Positions 7,964 to 15,240 are shown, counted from the first letter of the stretch. The stretch is 55,590 bases of DNA from Nocardioides sp. Root140 (GCF_001426745.1 NZ_LMFI01000004.1:1-55590), one strand, 5' to 3'. Notes: generated by a model from the sequence alone, not told the origin. Translations and numbers: made by a program.

Positions 7964-8898
7964 CGGGCGACCCTCAGCTGCGCCCGCTCGGCGGCAACGG
8001 GGATCGCCCGCTGCTGCTCGCGCAACCCGAGGGAGCGGGGGCCTCTCTCGGGCACGTGCTCGTCGACTTCCAGCCTGCCGGCGCTGGCGCTGGCCGGCTG
8101 CTCGGGGAGATCCGCGGCGATCTTGGCGGCCAGGTCCCGCAGCGGCGGGGTCTTCTCGATGCGCCGAGTCGCCTGCAGCACCGTGGTGTGGTCGCGCTCG
8201 AAGTGCCGGGCGATCGTGGGCAGGCTGTGCCCGTGGATCCGGGCGGCGGTCATGGCCACCGCCCGGGCATCGGCGGCCGCCCGGCTCCGGTCGGCACCCA
8301 GGAGGACCTCCGGTGTGGTGTTGAAGGCATCCGCGGCCGCCACCACGGCGTGCTCGACCGGGCCATCGGGCTCGAACGTCGAGGCCAGAGGCCGCTGGTG
8401 AAGGTCGACCACGCTCTCCTCGGTGCGGGGGAGACGGGCGGTGTAGCGGCTGTTGACGTGCTCGCTCACCCGCGCCGCGGCGTCGGCCAGTCGGGGCCGC
8501 TCGGCGGTGCGGCGGACCGCATGGATCACCGAGCCGTGGTCCTTGTTGAAGTGCTCGGCGATCGCCGGCAGGGACAGGCCGGTCTCGCGGGCGGCCGTCA
8601 TGGCCACCGCCCGCGCATCGCTGACTGGTCGGCGGCGTTCGGCGCTAAGAATCGCCTCCGGCGTCGTGCCGAACATCGGCGCCGCGGCGTTGATGGCCAG
8701 CTCGCACACCGCGGCCGGGCCGGTTGCCGAGGAGGCCGGCGCGCTCTGGTCGACCTGGACGGCCAGCACCGTCACCAGCGAGCACAGCCGCTCTGCATCG
8801 AGCGGTGCAATCAGGCTGGCGACCTGGTCATGTTCGCCTCGGCCAGCCGCGTCGAGGATGAGGCCCGCCAGCTGGCGGCCGCCCGGGTCGAGATCCAT
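7960..8898 (-). CDS. Protein with two tandem DnaA domain IV DNA-binding modules
   Basis: A 312-residue protein. Residues about 70-135 and 186-250 each resemble the DNA-binding domain IV of DnaA, with helix-turn-helix segments SLPAIAEHFNKDHGSV and SLPTIARHFERDHTTV. The second carries the exact DHTTV part of the DnaA signature and the first a variant DHGSV. Each is preceded by the helix ARAVAMTAAR. The AAA+ ATPase of DnaA is absent, so it cannot melt an origin alone. It should bind DnaA-box-like DNA, perhaps two sites at once, as an origin regulator, a copy-control factor or a transcription regulator. The ATG at 8898 is followed by a Pro/Gly start. It lies in an operon with the 237-residue gene upstream and a small membrane protein downstream, behind promoter copy 2. 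Confidence 0.85.
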   Translation of the reverse strand: MDLDPGGRQLAGLILDAAGRGEHDQVASLIAPLDAERLCSLVTVLAVQVDQSAPASSATGPAAVCELAINAAAPMFGTTPEAILSAERRRPVSDARAVAMTAARETGLSLPAIAEHFNKDHGSVIHAVRRTAERPRLADAAARVSEHVNSRYTARLPRTEESVVDLHQRPLASTFEPDGPVEHAVVAAADAFNTTPEVLLGADRSRAAADARAVAMTAARIHGHSLPTIARHFERDHTTVLQATRRIEKTPPLRDLAAKIAADLPEQPASASAGRLEVDEHVPERGPRSLGLREQQRAIPVAAERAQLRVAR

Positions 8899-8906
8899 GG
8901 CTCGCT

Positions 8907-9620
8907 CTACCGACCCGGGGTCCTGGGACCCGGCAGGGTGGGGCTCGGGATCGGGTCACGGGCCTGCTCGGACATCCGCCGGCGAGCGTTGTCGGTGATC
9001 TCGCTGGCGATCCCGGCCGACTCACGGGCGCTGGCCGCGGCGTGGTCGACGACGTTGCCGAGCAGGCGCACGTCCTCGTCGGCGCGGCCGAGCTCCTTGC
9101 CGGCGGTCGCGATGCTCCGCTCCAGGCTGACCGGCTCCAGCAGCCCCATGGCAGTCACGTCCTGGCTGGCCTGGTGTGCCGTCTCGACGTGCTGGGCAGC
9201 CAGCTGGGCGACGGGCTTGGCCAGGGTGACCATCTCTCCGACGACCGCGAGGTGCGGCTTGAGTTGGGCGACCTCGCTGGCGATGACGGGATCGGAGGTG
9301 TCGGCCGGGTCGAGGAGGGCACGGGCGTCGGTGACCGACTGCGACGCGCGATTGAGGTGTACGAACAGGTCGTGCGTCAGGTCAGGCATCTCGTTGCACC
9401 TCGTGCGCAGCCGTCCCAGGTGCTCGCCGGCGGCCTCGAGGTAGAAGGAACCGCGCCCGGACAGCTTGGCCTTGGCCGAGTCGAGTTCGGCGTCGTTGAG
9501 CACGCGGAGCGCGGAGCCGATCGTCTCCTTCAGCTCCTCCACCACCCATCGGGCCCTGCCCACGGCCTGCTCGGCCTCGAACACGGCGTCGGCGGCGCTC
9601 ATTGTGGTGTCGGTGGTCAT
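8907..9620 (-). CDS. Hypothetical helical protein
   Basis: A 237-residue cytoplasmic protein, predicted almost wholly helical, with an N-terminal helix (ADAVFEAEQAVGRARWVVEE) and Ala-rich amphipathic stretches. No catalytic or DNA-binding motif is seen. The ATG at 9620 lies 6 bases after the preceding small gene, so the genes at 9627-9779, 8907-9620 and 7960-8898 form one operon. The C-terminus is Pro-rich (IPSPTLPGPRTPGR). Function unknown. Confidence 0.75.
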   Translation of the reverse strand: MTTDTTMSAADAVFEAEQAVGRARWVVEELKETIGSALRVLNDAELDSAKAKLSGRGSFYLEAAGEHLGRLRTRCNEMPDLTHDLFVHLNRASQSVTDARALLDPADTSDPVIASEVAQLKPHLAVVGEMVTLAKPVAQLAAQHVETAHQASQDVTAMGLLEPVSLERSIATAGKELGRADEDVRLLGNVVDHAAASARESAGIASEITDNARRRMSEQARDPIPSPTLPGPRTPGR

Positions 9621-9626
9621 GCCGAC

Positions 9627-9779
9627 TCACCGCCTCCGGTTTCGGGCGGGCGGAGCGGTGGGAGGGGGCAGGACCTCGCGGAGTTGATCGAGCGCAGCCA
9701 GGGCCTGCTCGAGGTGTGCGCGGACGTCCTGGACCGGGTCACGGTCGGCCGCGGACGGGGAATCGGTGGGCGTGCTCAC
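9627..9779 (-). CDS. Small hypothetical protein
   Basis: A 50-residue frame from the GTG at 9779, with AAGGAG 7 bases before it. The core is one amphipathic helix (VQDVRAHLEQALAALDQLRE) followed by a Pro/Arg tail. It is the first gene behind promoter copy 2 and runs directly into the 237-residue gene. Its position and ribosome site make it likely to be real despite its size. Confidence 0.6.
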   Translation of the reverse strand: MSTPTDSPSAADRDPVQDVRAHLEQALAALDQLREVLPPPTAPPARNRRR

Positions 9780-9814
9780 GGGCAGCTCCTTGGTGGACCG
9801 GGGTCATCTCTCAG

Positions 9815-9848
9815 TCACCAAAGGAAGGTCGACCCGTCGGGGCGATCA
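9815..9848 (-). promoter_or_regulatory. Element promoter motif, copy 2
   Basis: The minus strand reads TGATCGCCCC, then 17 bases, then TTGGTGA. It ends 35 bases before the GTG at 9779 and drives the operon that includes the tandem DnaA domain IV protein. It carries one mismatch in each half against the consensus. Confidence 0.8.
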
Positions 9849-9903
9849 CCCGACGCGAAGAAATCTTCGCTGATGCGTCAGCGGGGCCGGGTCAGGGCTG
9901 GTC

Positions 9904-10299
9904 TCAGGGCATCGACTCCTGGCCGTCGTCGGCGCCCTGGCTGATGACGTGCGCGGTGGCGTTGCGCGCGGCGTTGAGGTGCTTGTGCAGGTCGACCGCG
10001 AGACCGCGGGCCTCCTCTAGATGGAGGCGAGCGACGCCGATCGCCATCGCCGGGTCCGACTCGTCGGTCATCGCATCCATGCTGAGCACCTGGTGAGCCA
10101 GAGCCTGCTCGAGCGTGCTGGAAAGCTGCGATGATGCCTGGGGGAGTGCGGCCGCGATCTCGGCGAACTCCGCCAGCTGGGCGGAGGTCTCAGCCGGGAT
10201 CTGGTCCTGCTCCCACATCGTGGCGCGGTTGAAGCCGTAGACGTGCTCGCGGGCCGCCGACGCGTGCCCGCCTGCTTCGAGCTGGTCGTTGTCGTCCAC
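9904..10299 (-). CDS. Hypothetical helical protein
   Basis: A 131-residue protein (MDDNDQLEAGGHASAAREHV...). The GTG at 10299 is chosen because GGAGGGAAGGG precedes it. Composition is Ala/Glu/Gln-rich with long amphipathic helices (TSAQLAEFAEIAAALPQASS), resembling the 237-residue protein nearby in style. No motif recognised. It has its own unit between the AAA ATPase gene and promoter copy 2. Confidence 0.7.
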   Translation of the reverse strand: MDDNDQLEAGGHASAAREHVYGFNRATMWEQDQIPAETSAQLAEFAEIAAALPQASSQLSSTLEQALAHQVLSMDAMTDESDPAMAIGVARLHLEEARGLAVDLHKHLNAARNATAHVISQGADDGQESMP

Positions 10300-10397
10300 C
10301 GGGTGCCCTTCCCTCCGAGAGGTTGGGCTTGAGTCTCGCGGATCTCGCCGGCCGGCGCGCGCCGCTGGCGGTGAGGCTGTTAACAACGGGAAAGGGA

Positions 10398-10423
10398 CTC
10401 CCTCCAGGTGTGTGGGGAGGGAG
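10398..10423 (+). promoter_or_regulatory. Hairpin that hides a ribosome binding site
   Basis: CTCCCTCC (10398-10405) pairs perfectly with GGAGGGAG (10416-10423) around a 10-base loop. The second arm is the ribosome site of the small gene starting at 10432, so its translation could be blocked in the folded state. Confidence 0.55.
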
Positions 10424-10431
10424 ACTGAGCC

Positions 10432-10580
10432 ATGGACGACAAAGCGGCCCTGATCGCGCGGCGCGTCGCGATGTCCGCCGCCGCGTGGTTCAACGCCCCC
10501 AGGATGTTGAGGCCTATCGCCGGCTCGCCGCGGCGGCCAGTGAGTGGAACGCCTACTGCGCCCGACGATGGAGTCACTGA
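10432..10580 (+). pseudogene. Small helical protein, apparent frameshift
   Basis: From the ATG at 10432 (ribosome site GGGAGGGAG) the frame reads MDDKAALIARRVAMSAAAWF. After five C (10496-10500) it turns into low-complexity Arg/Pro sequence. Adding one C to that run gives the sensible continuation QDVEAYRRLAAAASEWNAYC and a stop at 10578-10580, for a protein of 49 residues. I infer a -1 change in the C run, either a real mutation or a read error. Function unknown. Confidence 0.5.
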
Positions 10581-10700
10581 CGGCAGACGACTCCGAGTTG
10601 CTCGACGAGCTGGCCGACGTCGCGCCGCCGCAGTCCCTTGCCGCGCTGCTGCCCGACGTGACAGGGCCTCATGCTGCGGCGGGCCCGCCGCCAGCTCTAG
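10568..10700 (+). pseudogene. Small acidic protein, apparent frameshift
   Basis: An ATG at 10568 overlaps the end of the preceding small frame and begins MESLTADDSELLDELADVAP. Near 10668-10670 (GGG) one extra base seems to have been gained. Without it the frame ends LMLRRARRQL at the TAG at 10698-10700, for 43 residues. With it the frame runs on as low-complexity sequence. The overlap with the previous gene suggests a coupled two-gene unit. Low certainty. Confidence 0.4.
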
Positions 10701-10744
10701 CGCCGCGCGGACTGTCGCGGTCCGTGCCGGCCCGCTCCCAGCCT

Positions 10745-10767
10745 GTTACACGGCTGCGTTGTGTAAC
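10745..10767. repeat. Inverted repeat between convergent genes
   Basis: GTTACAC (10745-10751) and GTGTAAC (10761-10767) are perfect 7-bp arms around 9 bases. They lie between the plus-strand small genes and the end of the AAA ATPase gene. This is either an operator-like dyad or a weak terminator; there is no T tract. Confidence 0.45.
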
Positions 10768-10809
10768 GGAACGTATGTCCGCGCGTTCGGTAGCGGTGCG
10801 CGCGGCCAC

Positions 10810-12150
10810 TCAGGAGCGCGGCCGCACAGATTCGCCGCTGGGCGGTGGCACCTGGCGGGTCTCGTTCTGCTTGCTTCGGCGCAGCATGTCCCGATCCGCG
10901 TGGGCTGCTGACGGATCCAGCCCGGCGTTCGCGATCATCTTCTGCAGGCTCAGCAGTTCGGTCGCTGCCTCGGGCCGCGTGCGTTCGTAGTGGCTCAGAA
11001 CGAAGCGGTTAAAGAGCGGAACCGCCATCGCCAGCTGGCCGCGTTTGGGTGCGTAGACGTCGCCCTCCTCGATGAGCTCCTCGCGGAGCCAGGACAGCTC
11101 TTGCTGGGAGCGACCGAGAGTCTTGGCGATCGCCGCTGTCGAGGCGCGCCCGCCGTGCAGAGCGAGGGCGGCAAGGAACTCCATCTGGCGATCGCTGATG
11201 CGGTCCCAGCGGGGACCAAGCGTGCGGCGTTCGAGCATGTCGGCGACCTGGGGGAGTGCGGCTTCGACGTCGCCGAGGGTGATCTGGTCGGGCCCAGGCG
11301 CGGATGTCCAGATGGCGTGGGCGAACAGCTGCAGGTGGGCCGGGTAGCCGTTGCTGGCCTCGACCACGGCTGCAGCCGCCTCGGGAGTCCACGCGACACC
11401 GGCCCGGCGTGCTGGCTCCACCACGGCGTATCGGGCGTCATCGGGTTCGAGCGTCAGCGGGATGGGCTCCAGCACGAAGAGGCGGTCTGGGTGGGTCACG
11501 CCGGCCTTGCGGAGTGCATCGGGGGTGAAGGGCAGTCCGGTGCCGGCGAAGAGGACCGGTGCGGAGGGGTGGTCGACGTTGAGTCGGTGCAGCGTCGCCG
11601 CGAGCAGGGCGAGGTCGGGCCCAGAGGCGACCTGGAGTTCATCGACGGTGATCAGCAGGCCGCCGCTGTGGGCGTCCTTGCGGACCTCGGCCGCCAGCGT
11701 GGCCAGGGCGTCAGCGAGCGTTCCCGCGTCCAGGCCCGGTGCTGCGGCGTCGGATTGGTGGGTAGAGATCCCGGCACCGATGCCCGCGATGCTGAGGTTG
11801 ACCCCACCGATCCGCTCGAAGGCCTTGCGGGCGCGCTGCCAGGGGCCGGCCTCCTCCGCCATACGGGTGCGAGCGCGCTGGAGCAGCGCCTCTACAAGAC
11901 CAGCGTGGCCCGACACAGCCTGGAGGTTGACCACCTCGAAGCCTTGCTCCTTGCCAAGGTCCGCGAACGCGCTCACCGTGACGGTCTTCCCCACGCCGCG
12001 CGGGCCGGCAAGGATCATGTCCTGGGCACGGACGCGGCCGCCAGCGACAATGTCGTTGAGCACCAAGTGCCAGTCACGGAGAAGGCCGTCGCGTCCTGCC
12101 AGGACGGGCGGGTTGTGCCCAGCACCGGGCGTGTACGGGCTCTGATCCAC
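10810..12150 (-). CDS. AAA-type ATPase with C-terminal winged helix (Orc/Cdc6-like layout)
   Basis: A 446-residue protein. Walker A is at about 49-56 (GPRGVGKT), Walker B near 165 (LLITVDELQ), and a sensor-like region follows (VLFAGTGLP). The C-terminal part has a helix-turn-helix (RASTAAIAKTLGRSQQELSW). This layout is that of STAND/Orc1-Cdc6-type ATPases widespread in actinobacterial genomes and mobile elements. The GTG at 12150 is preferred because AGGAAGG lies 8 bases upstream; a GTG at 12159 is too close to it. A 16-bp-arm dyad (12163-12206) covers the promoter region, suggesting autoregulation. Possible roles are replication, partition or signalling; I cannot choose. Confidence 0.8.
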   Translation of the reverse strand: MDQSPYTPGAGHNPPVLAGRDGLLRDWHLVLNDIVAGGRVRAQDMILAGPRGVGKTVTVSAFADLGKEQGFEVVNLQAVSGHAGLVEALLQRARTRMAEEAGPWQRARKAFERIGGVNLSIAGIGAGISTHQSDAAAPGLDAGTLADALATLAAEVRKDAHSGGLLITVDELQVASGPDLALLAATLHRLNVDHPSAPVLFAGTGLPFTPDALRKAGVTHPDRLFVLEPIPLTLEPDDARYAVVEPARRAGVAWTPEAAAAVVEASNGYPAHLQLFAHAIWTSAPGPDQITLGDVEAALPQVADMLERRTLGPRWDRISDRQMEFLAALALHGGRASTAAIAKTLGRSQQELSWLREELIEEGDVYAPKRGQLAMAVPLFNRFVLSHYERTRPEAATELLSLQKMIANAGLDPSAAHADRDMLRRSKQNETRQVPPPSGESVRPRS

Positions 12151-12162
12151 CAGCGCCACCTT

Positions 12163-12206
12163 CCTAGACTCACCTAGATTTAGGGGGTTTTCTAGGTCAG
12201 TCTAGG
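12163..12206. promoter_or_regulatory. Large dyad operator with four CTAGG half-sites
   Basis: The arms 12163-12178 and 12191-12206 are inverted repeats matching at 15 of 16 positions around a 12-base spacer. Each arm contains two CTAGG units ten bases apart, one helical turn. It lies 13 bases upstream of the AAA ATPase start. There is no T tract, so an operator is more likely than a terminator. Confidence 0.75.
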
Positions 12207-12248
12207 TGGTCACTCGGCGGGCGAGCTCTCGCGCGTGGGACCGGCGTG

Positions 12249-12563
12249 TCAACGGCCGATCCGGCGTGGCGGGGGAGGAGCGCCGCCGGCAGTGGACCGG
12301 TCGGCGCCGAGGGGTCTACGGGCTGCCTGGTCGGGACTCTCGGGGGCTGGGCCGGCCTCGCCGCAGACGAGGGATTCGCCGAGCTTGTCGGCAAGCTCGG
12401 CGATGTCGGCGGACAGCACCTGCTCGAGAATGTCGGCGATGCTGCCGGCGGAGCCGTCGCAGTGGTCGACCAGGTCGGCGGCGAGGCGATCGAGGGCGCG
12501 GTCGCCCTGCTGGGTGAAGGTGACGAAGCCGGGGCCCGGCTGCTCTGCGGGTGAAGTGCTCAT
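12249..12563 (-). CDS. Hypothetical protein
   Basis: A 104-residue protein, MSTSPAEQPGPGFVTFTQQG..., starting at the ATG at 12563 with AGGAGG seven bases upstream. The middle is an acidic helical region (AGSIADILEQVLSADIAELA), and the C-terminus is Pro/Arg-rich. It is the first gene after promoter copy 3 and precedes the AAA ATPase gene, with the large dyad between them. Function unknown. Confidence 0.7.
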   Translation of the reverse strand: MSTSPAEQPGPGFVTFTQQGDRALDRLAADLVDHCDGSAGSIADILEQVLSADIAELADKLGESLVCGEAGPAPESPDQAARRPLGADRSTAGGAPPPPRRIGR

Positions 12564-12583
12564 CTGGGTCCTCCTCTGCTTGG

Positions 12584-12617
12584 TCACCTAGGTGATCCCG
12601 GACCTTGGGAGCGATCA
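12584..12617 (-). promoter_or_regulatory. Element promoter motif, copy 3
   Basis: The minus strand reads TGATCGCTCC, then 17 bases, then TAGGTGA, a perfect match. It ends 20 bases before the ATG at 12563. Bases 12584-12595 (TCACCTAGGTGA) also form a perfect 12-bp palindrome. Confidence 0.88.
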
Positions 12618-12704
12618 GCTGCGCGAGGTACTTTCGCCAGCTCACCGGCCTGGGCCGGCACGCGTAGTGCACCGGCGGCGGGCACGGCAGCGTCGGATCC
12701 GCTG

Positions 12705-12860
12705 CTAGCTGCGCACGACTCGCAGGGCGATGATTCGCCACCCGTCAGGAACGCGGCGTCGGGCGGCCGCGAGCGCCTGGTCGTAGTCGGAGTCCTGGAC
12801 GGTCAACTCGTCTCGGCCGAGGGTGTAGCCGCCGCGGTGGTCGGGCGGGATCTCCTGCAC
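12705..12860 (-). CDS. Possible small protein
   Basis: A 51-residue frame from a GTG at 12860: VQEIPPDHRGGYTLGRDELT, then DYDQALAAARRRVPDGWRII. Its balanced composition and regular helix/strand pattern look protein-like, unlike the neighbouring frames. There is no good ribosome site, and a GTG in another frame at about 12903 could be the original start before an indel. It lies between promoter copy 3 and the HTH gene. Confidence 0.4.
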   Translation of the reverse strand: MQEIPPDHRGGYTLGRDELTVQDSDYDQALAAARRRVPDGWRIIALRVVRS

Positions 12861-12899
12861 CCGGGGCGTACAGGGCGAGGACTCGAGCTGCGGTCTCCG

Positions 12900-13469
12900 T
12901 CACGTGCTCGACTCCTGCCCGGCCATGGTGCGCATCAGGCGAACGTCCCGGCGGAAGGCTGATGGGAGCCCAGCGCTCTGCTCCGGATCCCCCTGGTAGC
13001 CGATCAGGCCATCCTCCACCAGGTCTGCGGCGGTCTCCAGGATGCGCGCCACGCGCAGGAGAAGCGCCGGGGGCATCTGGACCGACGGCTCGTCGTAGAA
13101 GCCTGTGGTGGCCACCTGGTCATGGACCAGCAGTCCGAGATAGCTCTGCGCGTGCGCGATCTGAGCCACCCGATCGCGGGTGTGCTCGAGATCGTCGCGC
13201 TCGACGAGGAGGATGCGGACGACCTCGCCCAACCCCGCGAAGACCCGGCCGGCGAACCTCACGGGAACCGCGGCGGTCCGCGGTGCGCTCATCAGGTCCG
13301 CACCCGGTGTCTCGTCGACGAAGCCGAAGACGATCTCCCTGGCCATGCCGGCGAGGGCATCGTCGGTGAGGTACCGGCGGGCGGTGGTCTCTGTGACACG
13401 CATCTGCTCAGCGACGAACTTGACCCGTTCGTCGAGCAACTCGCCGGCAGCGGACCGGGACATCGTCAT
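12900..13469 (-). CDS. Putative DNA-binding regulator with N-terminal HTH
   Basis: A 189-residue frame from the ATG at 13469. Residues 14-34 (RVKFVAEQMRVTETTARRYL) look like a helix-turn-helix; the rest is helical with a central hydrophobic patch (YLGLLVHDQVATTGFYDE). The same frame is open and protein-like further upstream (LIGWAARSWRDRRIDDLLAA) but has no start codon there. An ATG in another frame at about 13579 (MTTPDRYSPAAG) would join it if one base were restored near 13550, so the true gene may be about 35 residues longer and frameshifted. Regulatory role inferred. Confidence 0.65.
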   Translation of the reverse strand: MTMSRSAAGELLDERVKFVAEQMRVTETTARRYLTDDALAGMAREIVFGFVDETPGADLMSAPRTAAVPVRFAGRVFAGLGEVVRILLVERDDLEHTRDRVAQIAHAQSYLGLLVHDQVATTGFYDEPSVQMPPALLLRVARILETAADLVEDGLIGYQGDPEQSAGLPSAFRRDVRLMRTMAGQESST

Positions 13470-13540
13470 GCCGAGGTCGGAGACGGCCGCCAGGAGGTCG
13501 TCGATGCGCCGGTCGCGCCAGGATCGTGCAGCCCACCCGA

Positions 13541-13732
13541 TCAGCCGGCCGCAGGGGAGTAGCGGTCTGGTGTAGTCATCACGGGGATTCTGCCATCCAG
13601 GTGCGGGTCACCTTTGTGATTGAGGAGCGTCCGAGCGATCAGCAAGAGGCGTTCGGGGGTGAAGCAGTCCACCGGGGCGGCTGCAGCCTCCGGGGCGGCT
13701 GGCGGCTGGACTGTGCCCAGGAGTTCGAGCAC
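13541..13732 (-). CDS. Possible small protein or displaced 5' end of the HTH gene
   Basis: A 63-residue frame from a GTG at 13732 (MLELLGTVQPPAAPEAAAAP...). It contains FTPERLLLIARTLLNHKGDP, a plausible helix, and ends MTTPDRYSPAAG just before the HTH gene. The last dozen residues may instead be the start of that gene, separated by a frameshift. It is divergent from the XRE regulator gene at 13788. Low certainty. Confidence 0.35.
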   Translation of the reverse strand: MLELLGTVQPPAAPEAAAAPVDCFTPERLLLIARTLLNHKGDPHLDGRIPVMTTPDRYSPAAG

Positions 13733-13787
13733 CTCGGCGCGGTCGCGGAACTGTGATCGTTCTCCCTGTCGCTAGTGTTCGTCGCTG

Positions 13788-14234
13788 ATGGTTACCGGAG
13801 TCGACCCCTCGGAGTTGCGGGCAGCACGCGAGAAGGCGGGCCTGACCCAGCACGAGCTGGCGCGTCTCGTCGGTGCTGCTGGCGGGGAGCGCATCTCGCG
13901 CTGGGAGCTCGGCACGTCCGTTCCCCGGCCGGATTTCCTGGTCAAGCTCGCAAGGGCACTGGACATCCCGACCCTTCGTCTCATTCACATTGACGGTGAG
14001 ATCCCCGACCTCAGGGCTCTGCGTCTGCAGGCCGGACTGACAGTCCCCAAGCTGGCGGCGGCCGTGAATGTTGCTGTGCCTACCTACTACGCATGGGAGC
14101 AAGGCCGCTGGGCTCGGCTCCCTGCGGCCAGGCAACTCGACAAACTCGCCGGTGCCTCGGGGCACCCTATTGATGTCGTCGTCGCCGCCTTCTACGAGGC
14201 ACAACGTCAACGCCTGCAGCGCGAGGAGATCTAG
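13788..14234 (+). CDS. XRE-family regulator with two HTH domains
   Basis: A 148-residue protein with two Cro/C1-type helix-turn-helix domains. The first is at about 8-65 (ELRAAREKAGLTQHELARLV ... RISRWELG) and the second at about 72-130 (LRALRLQAGLTVPKLAAAVN ... YYAWEQGR). The duplicated layout suggests cooperative binding to paired sites or a monomer that contacts a whole operator. It sits directly upstream of the Tad operon promoter region and divergent from the 12900-13732 genes, so it is a candidate controller of either. The ribosome site before the ATG is weak. Confidence 0.88.
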   Translation: MVTGVDPSELRAAREKAGLTQHELARLVGAAGGERISRWELGTSVPRPDFLVKLARALDIPTLRLIHIDGEIPDLRALRLQAGLTVPKLAAAVNVAVPTYYAWEQGRWARLPAARQLDKLAGASGHPIDVVVAAFYEAQRQRLQREEI

Positions 14235-14556
14235 CTCCGGGCAGACAACGCGCAAACGCCCCGGGTTGACGGTTATCCACAAGGAACAGGTTCTCCCCGG
14301 GAGAACCGGATGATTTTGTGGTCCCATAGATCCGGACATTCGGTGCGCGAAATTGATCGGTCCCATCGGGGGGACTGGGCCGCGCAACAGCTTCCAGTCA
14401 GGGCCCGGGCGATGACATCTCGGAGTTGGTCACCTGTGGATATCCACTCGCTCGATAGAAATGCACTAGTGTCGTCTTGTCGAGTTGGGTTGGCGATGAT
14501 CGCTCCGAACCCGGCTTGACACGTAGGTGATCGAGACACGAGAGGACTCGGGATCC
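14235..14556 (+). promoter_or_regulatory. Control region upstream of the Tad operon
   Basis: This 322-base non-coding stretch contains a perfect DnaA box (14273-14281, TTATCCACA) and a near-match on the other strand (14435-14443, TGTGGATAT). It also has a TCGGGGGGAC block near 14366 that recurs upstream of the sigma-like gene, and promoter copy 4 (14497-14530). No gene is seen in it. Confidence 0.6.
14497..14530 (+). promoter_or_regulatory. Element promoter motif, copy 4 (Tad operon)
   Basis: TGATCGCTCC, 17 bases, TAGGTGA: a perfect match ending 26 bases before the ATG at 14557. It would drive the whole 14557-26182 pilus operon. A TTGAC (14516-14520) lies inside the spacer, only 3 bases from TAGGTGA, and cannot be a normal -35. 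Confidence 0.88.
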
Positions 14557-15237
14557 ATGTCGATGAACATCACTCAGGACCGGTCGGGCGAAGCACCCTC
14601 CGATGTCGCGGCCACGCCCCACGTCACCCACTACCGGCCCTTCAGACAACGCCCCAGGCGGTGGGTGTTTGCACTCTGCGCAGGCTTGGTCGCTGCTGGT
14701 GCGCTAGGTACCGGCTACGCGTACACGTCTGTTAATGACACCCGAGAGGTCTTGGTCGTCAGCAGCGACATCAAGCGCGGCGAGATCATCGAGGCCGGCG
14801 ACCTCGCCGTCGTGCGGGTCAGTGTCGACCCGGCGTTGACGCCGGTCCCCGGCAGCCAGAAGGCGGAGCTCGAGGGCAGCCGCGCTGCCGTCGACCTGTG
14901 GGCCGGCACTCTGCTCACCGCGCAGGCAGTCACCGACAACCTGGTGCCGGGGGAGGGGGAGTCCCTGGTGGGCATCAGTCTCACTCCCGCGCAGATGCCC
15001 TCGGAGCCGCTCTACGGCGGCGACGTCGTCCGGATCGTCACCACACCCGGCGACCAGGGCGAGATCACCGACAAGGAGCCGGTCACGATCGAGGCCACCG
15101 TCGTTGGTGTTAGCCGGGCGGAGGAGACGGGGGAGACCGTCGTCGACGTCTCGGTCCCCGAAGCCGAGGCCGCCGACCTGGCTGCCCGGGCCGCTACCGG
15201 AAGGGTCGCACTCGTCCTGGACGCCCGGGAGCGCTGA
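14557..15237 (+). CDS. cpaB: CpaB/RcpC-like SAF-domain pilus assembly protein
   Basis: A 226-residue protein with one transmembrane helix at about 36-56 (WVFALCAGLVAAGALGTGYA) and a SAF domain after it (EVLVVSSDIKRGEIIEAGDL, then GTLLTAQAV). This is typical of the CpaB/RcpC family of Tad pilus systems, which bind cell wall or stabilise the assembly machine. An upstream in-frame GTG at 14527 overlaps the promoter motif; the ATG at 14557 with GAGAGGA is the better start. It is the first gene of the Tad operon and is followed after three bases by the TadZ-like gene. The symbol is by family resemblance only. Confidence 0.8.
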   Translation: MSMNITQDRSGEAPSDVAATPHVTHYRPFRQRPRRWVFALCAGLVAAGALGTGYAYTSVNDTREVLVVSSDIKRGEIIEAGDLAVVRVSVDPALTPVPGSQKAELEGSRAAVDLWAGTLLTAQAVTDNLVPGEGESLVGISLTPAQMPSEPLYGGDVVRIVTTPGDQGEITDKEPVTIEATVVGVSRAEETGETVVDVSVPEAEAADLAARAATGRVALVLDARER

Positions 15238-15240
15238 GGC

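Noticed and set aside
12170..12176. TAGGTGA on the minus strand in the large dyad looked like a ninth copy of the element promoter
   Set aside because: The bases 17 positions upstream do not resemble TGATCGCWCC, so only the second half matches and the CTAGG dyad explains it.
13767..13800. TGATCGTTCT upstream of the XRE gene as another promoter copy
   Set aside because: No TAGGTGA-like half follows at 17 bases.
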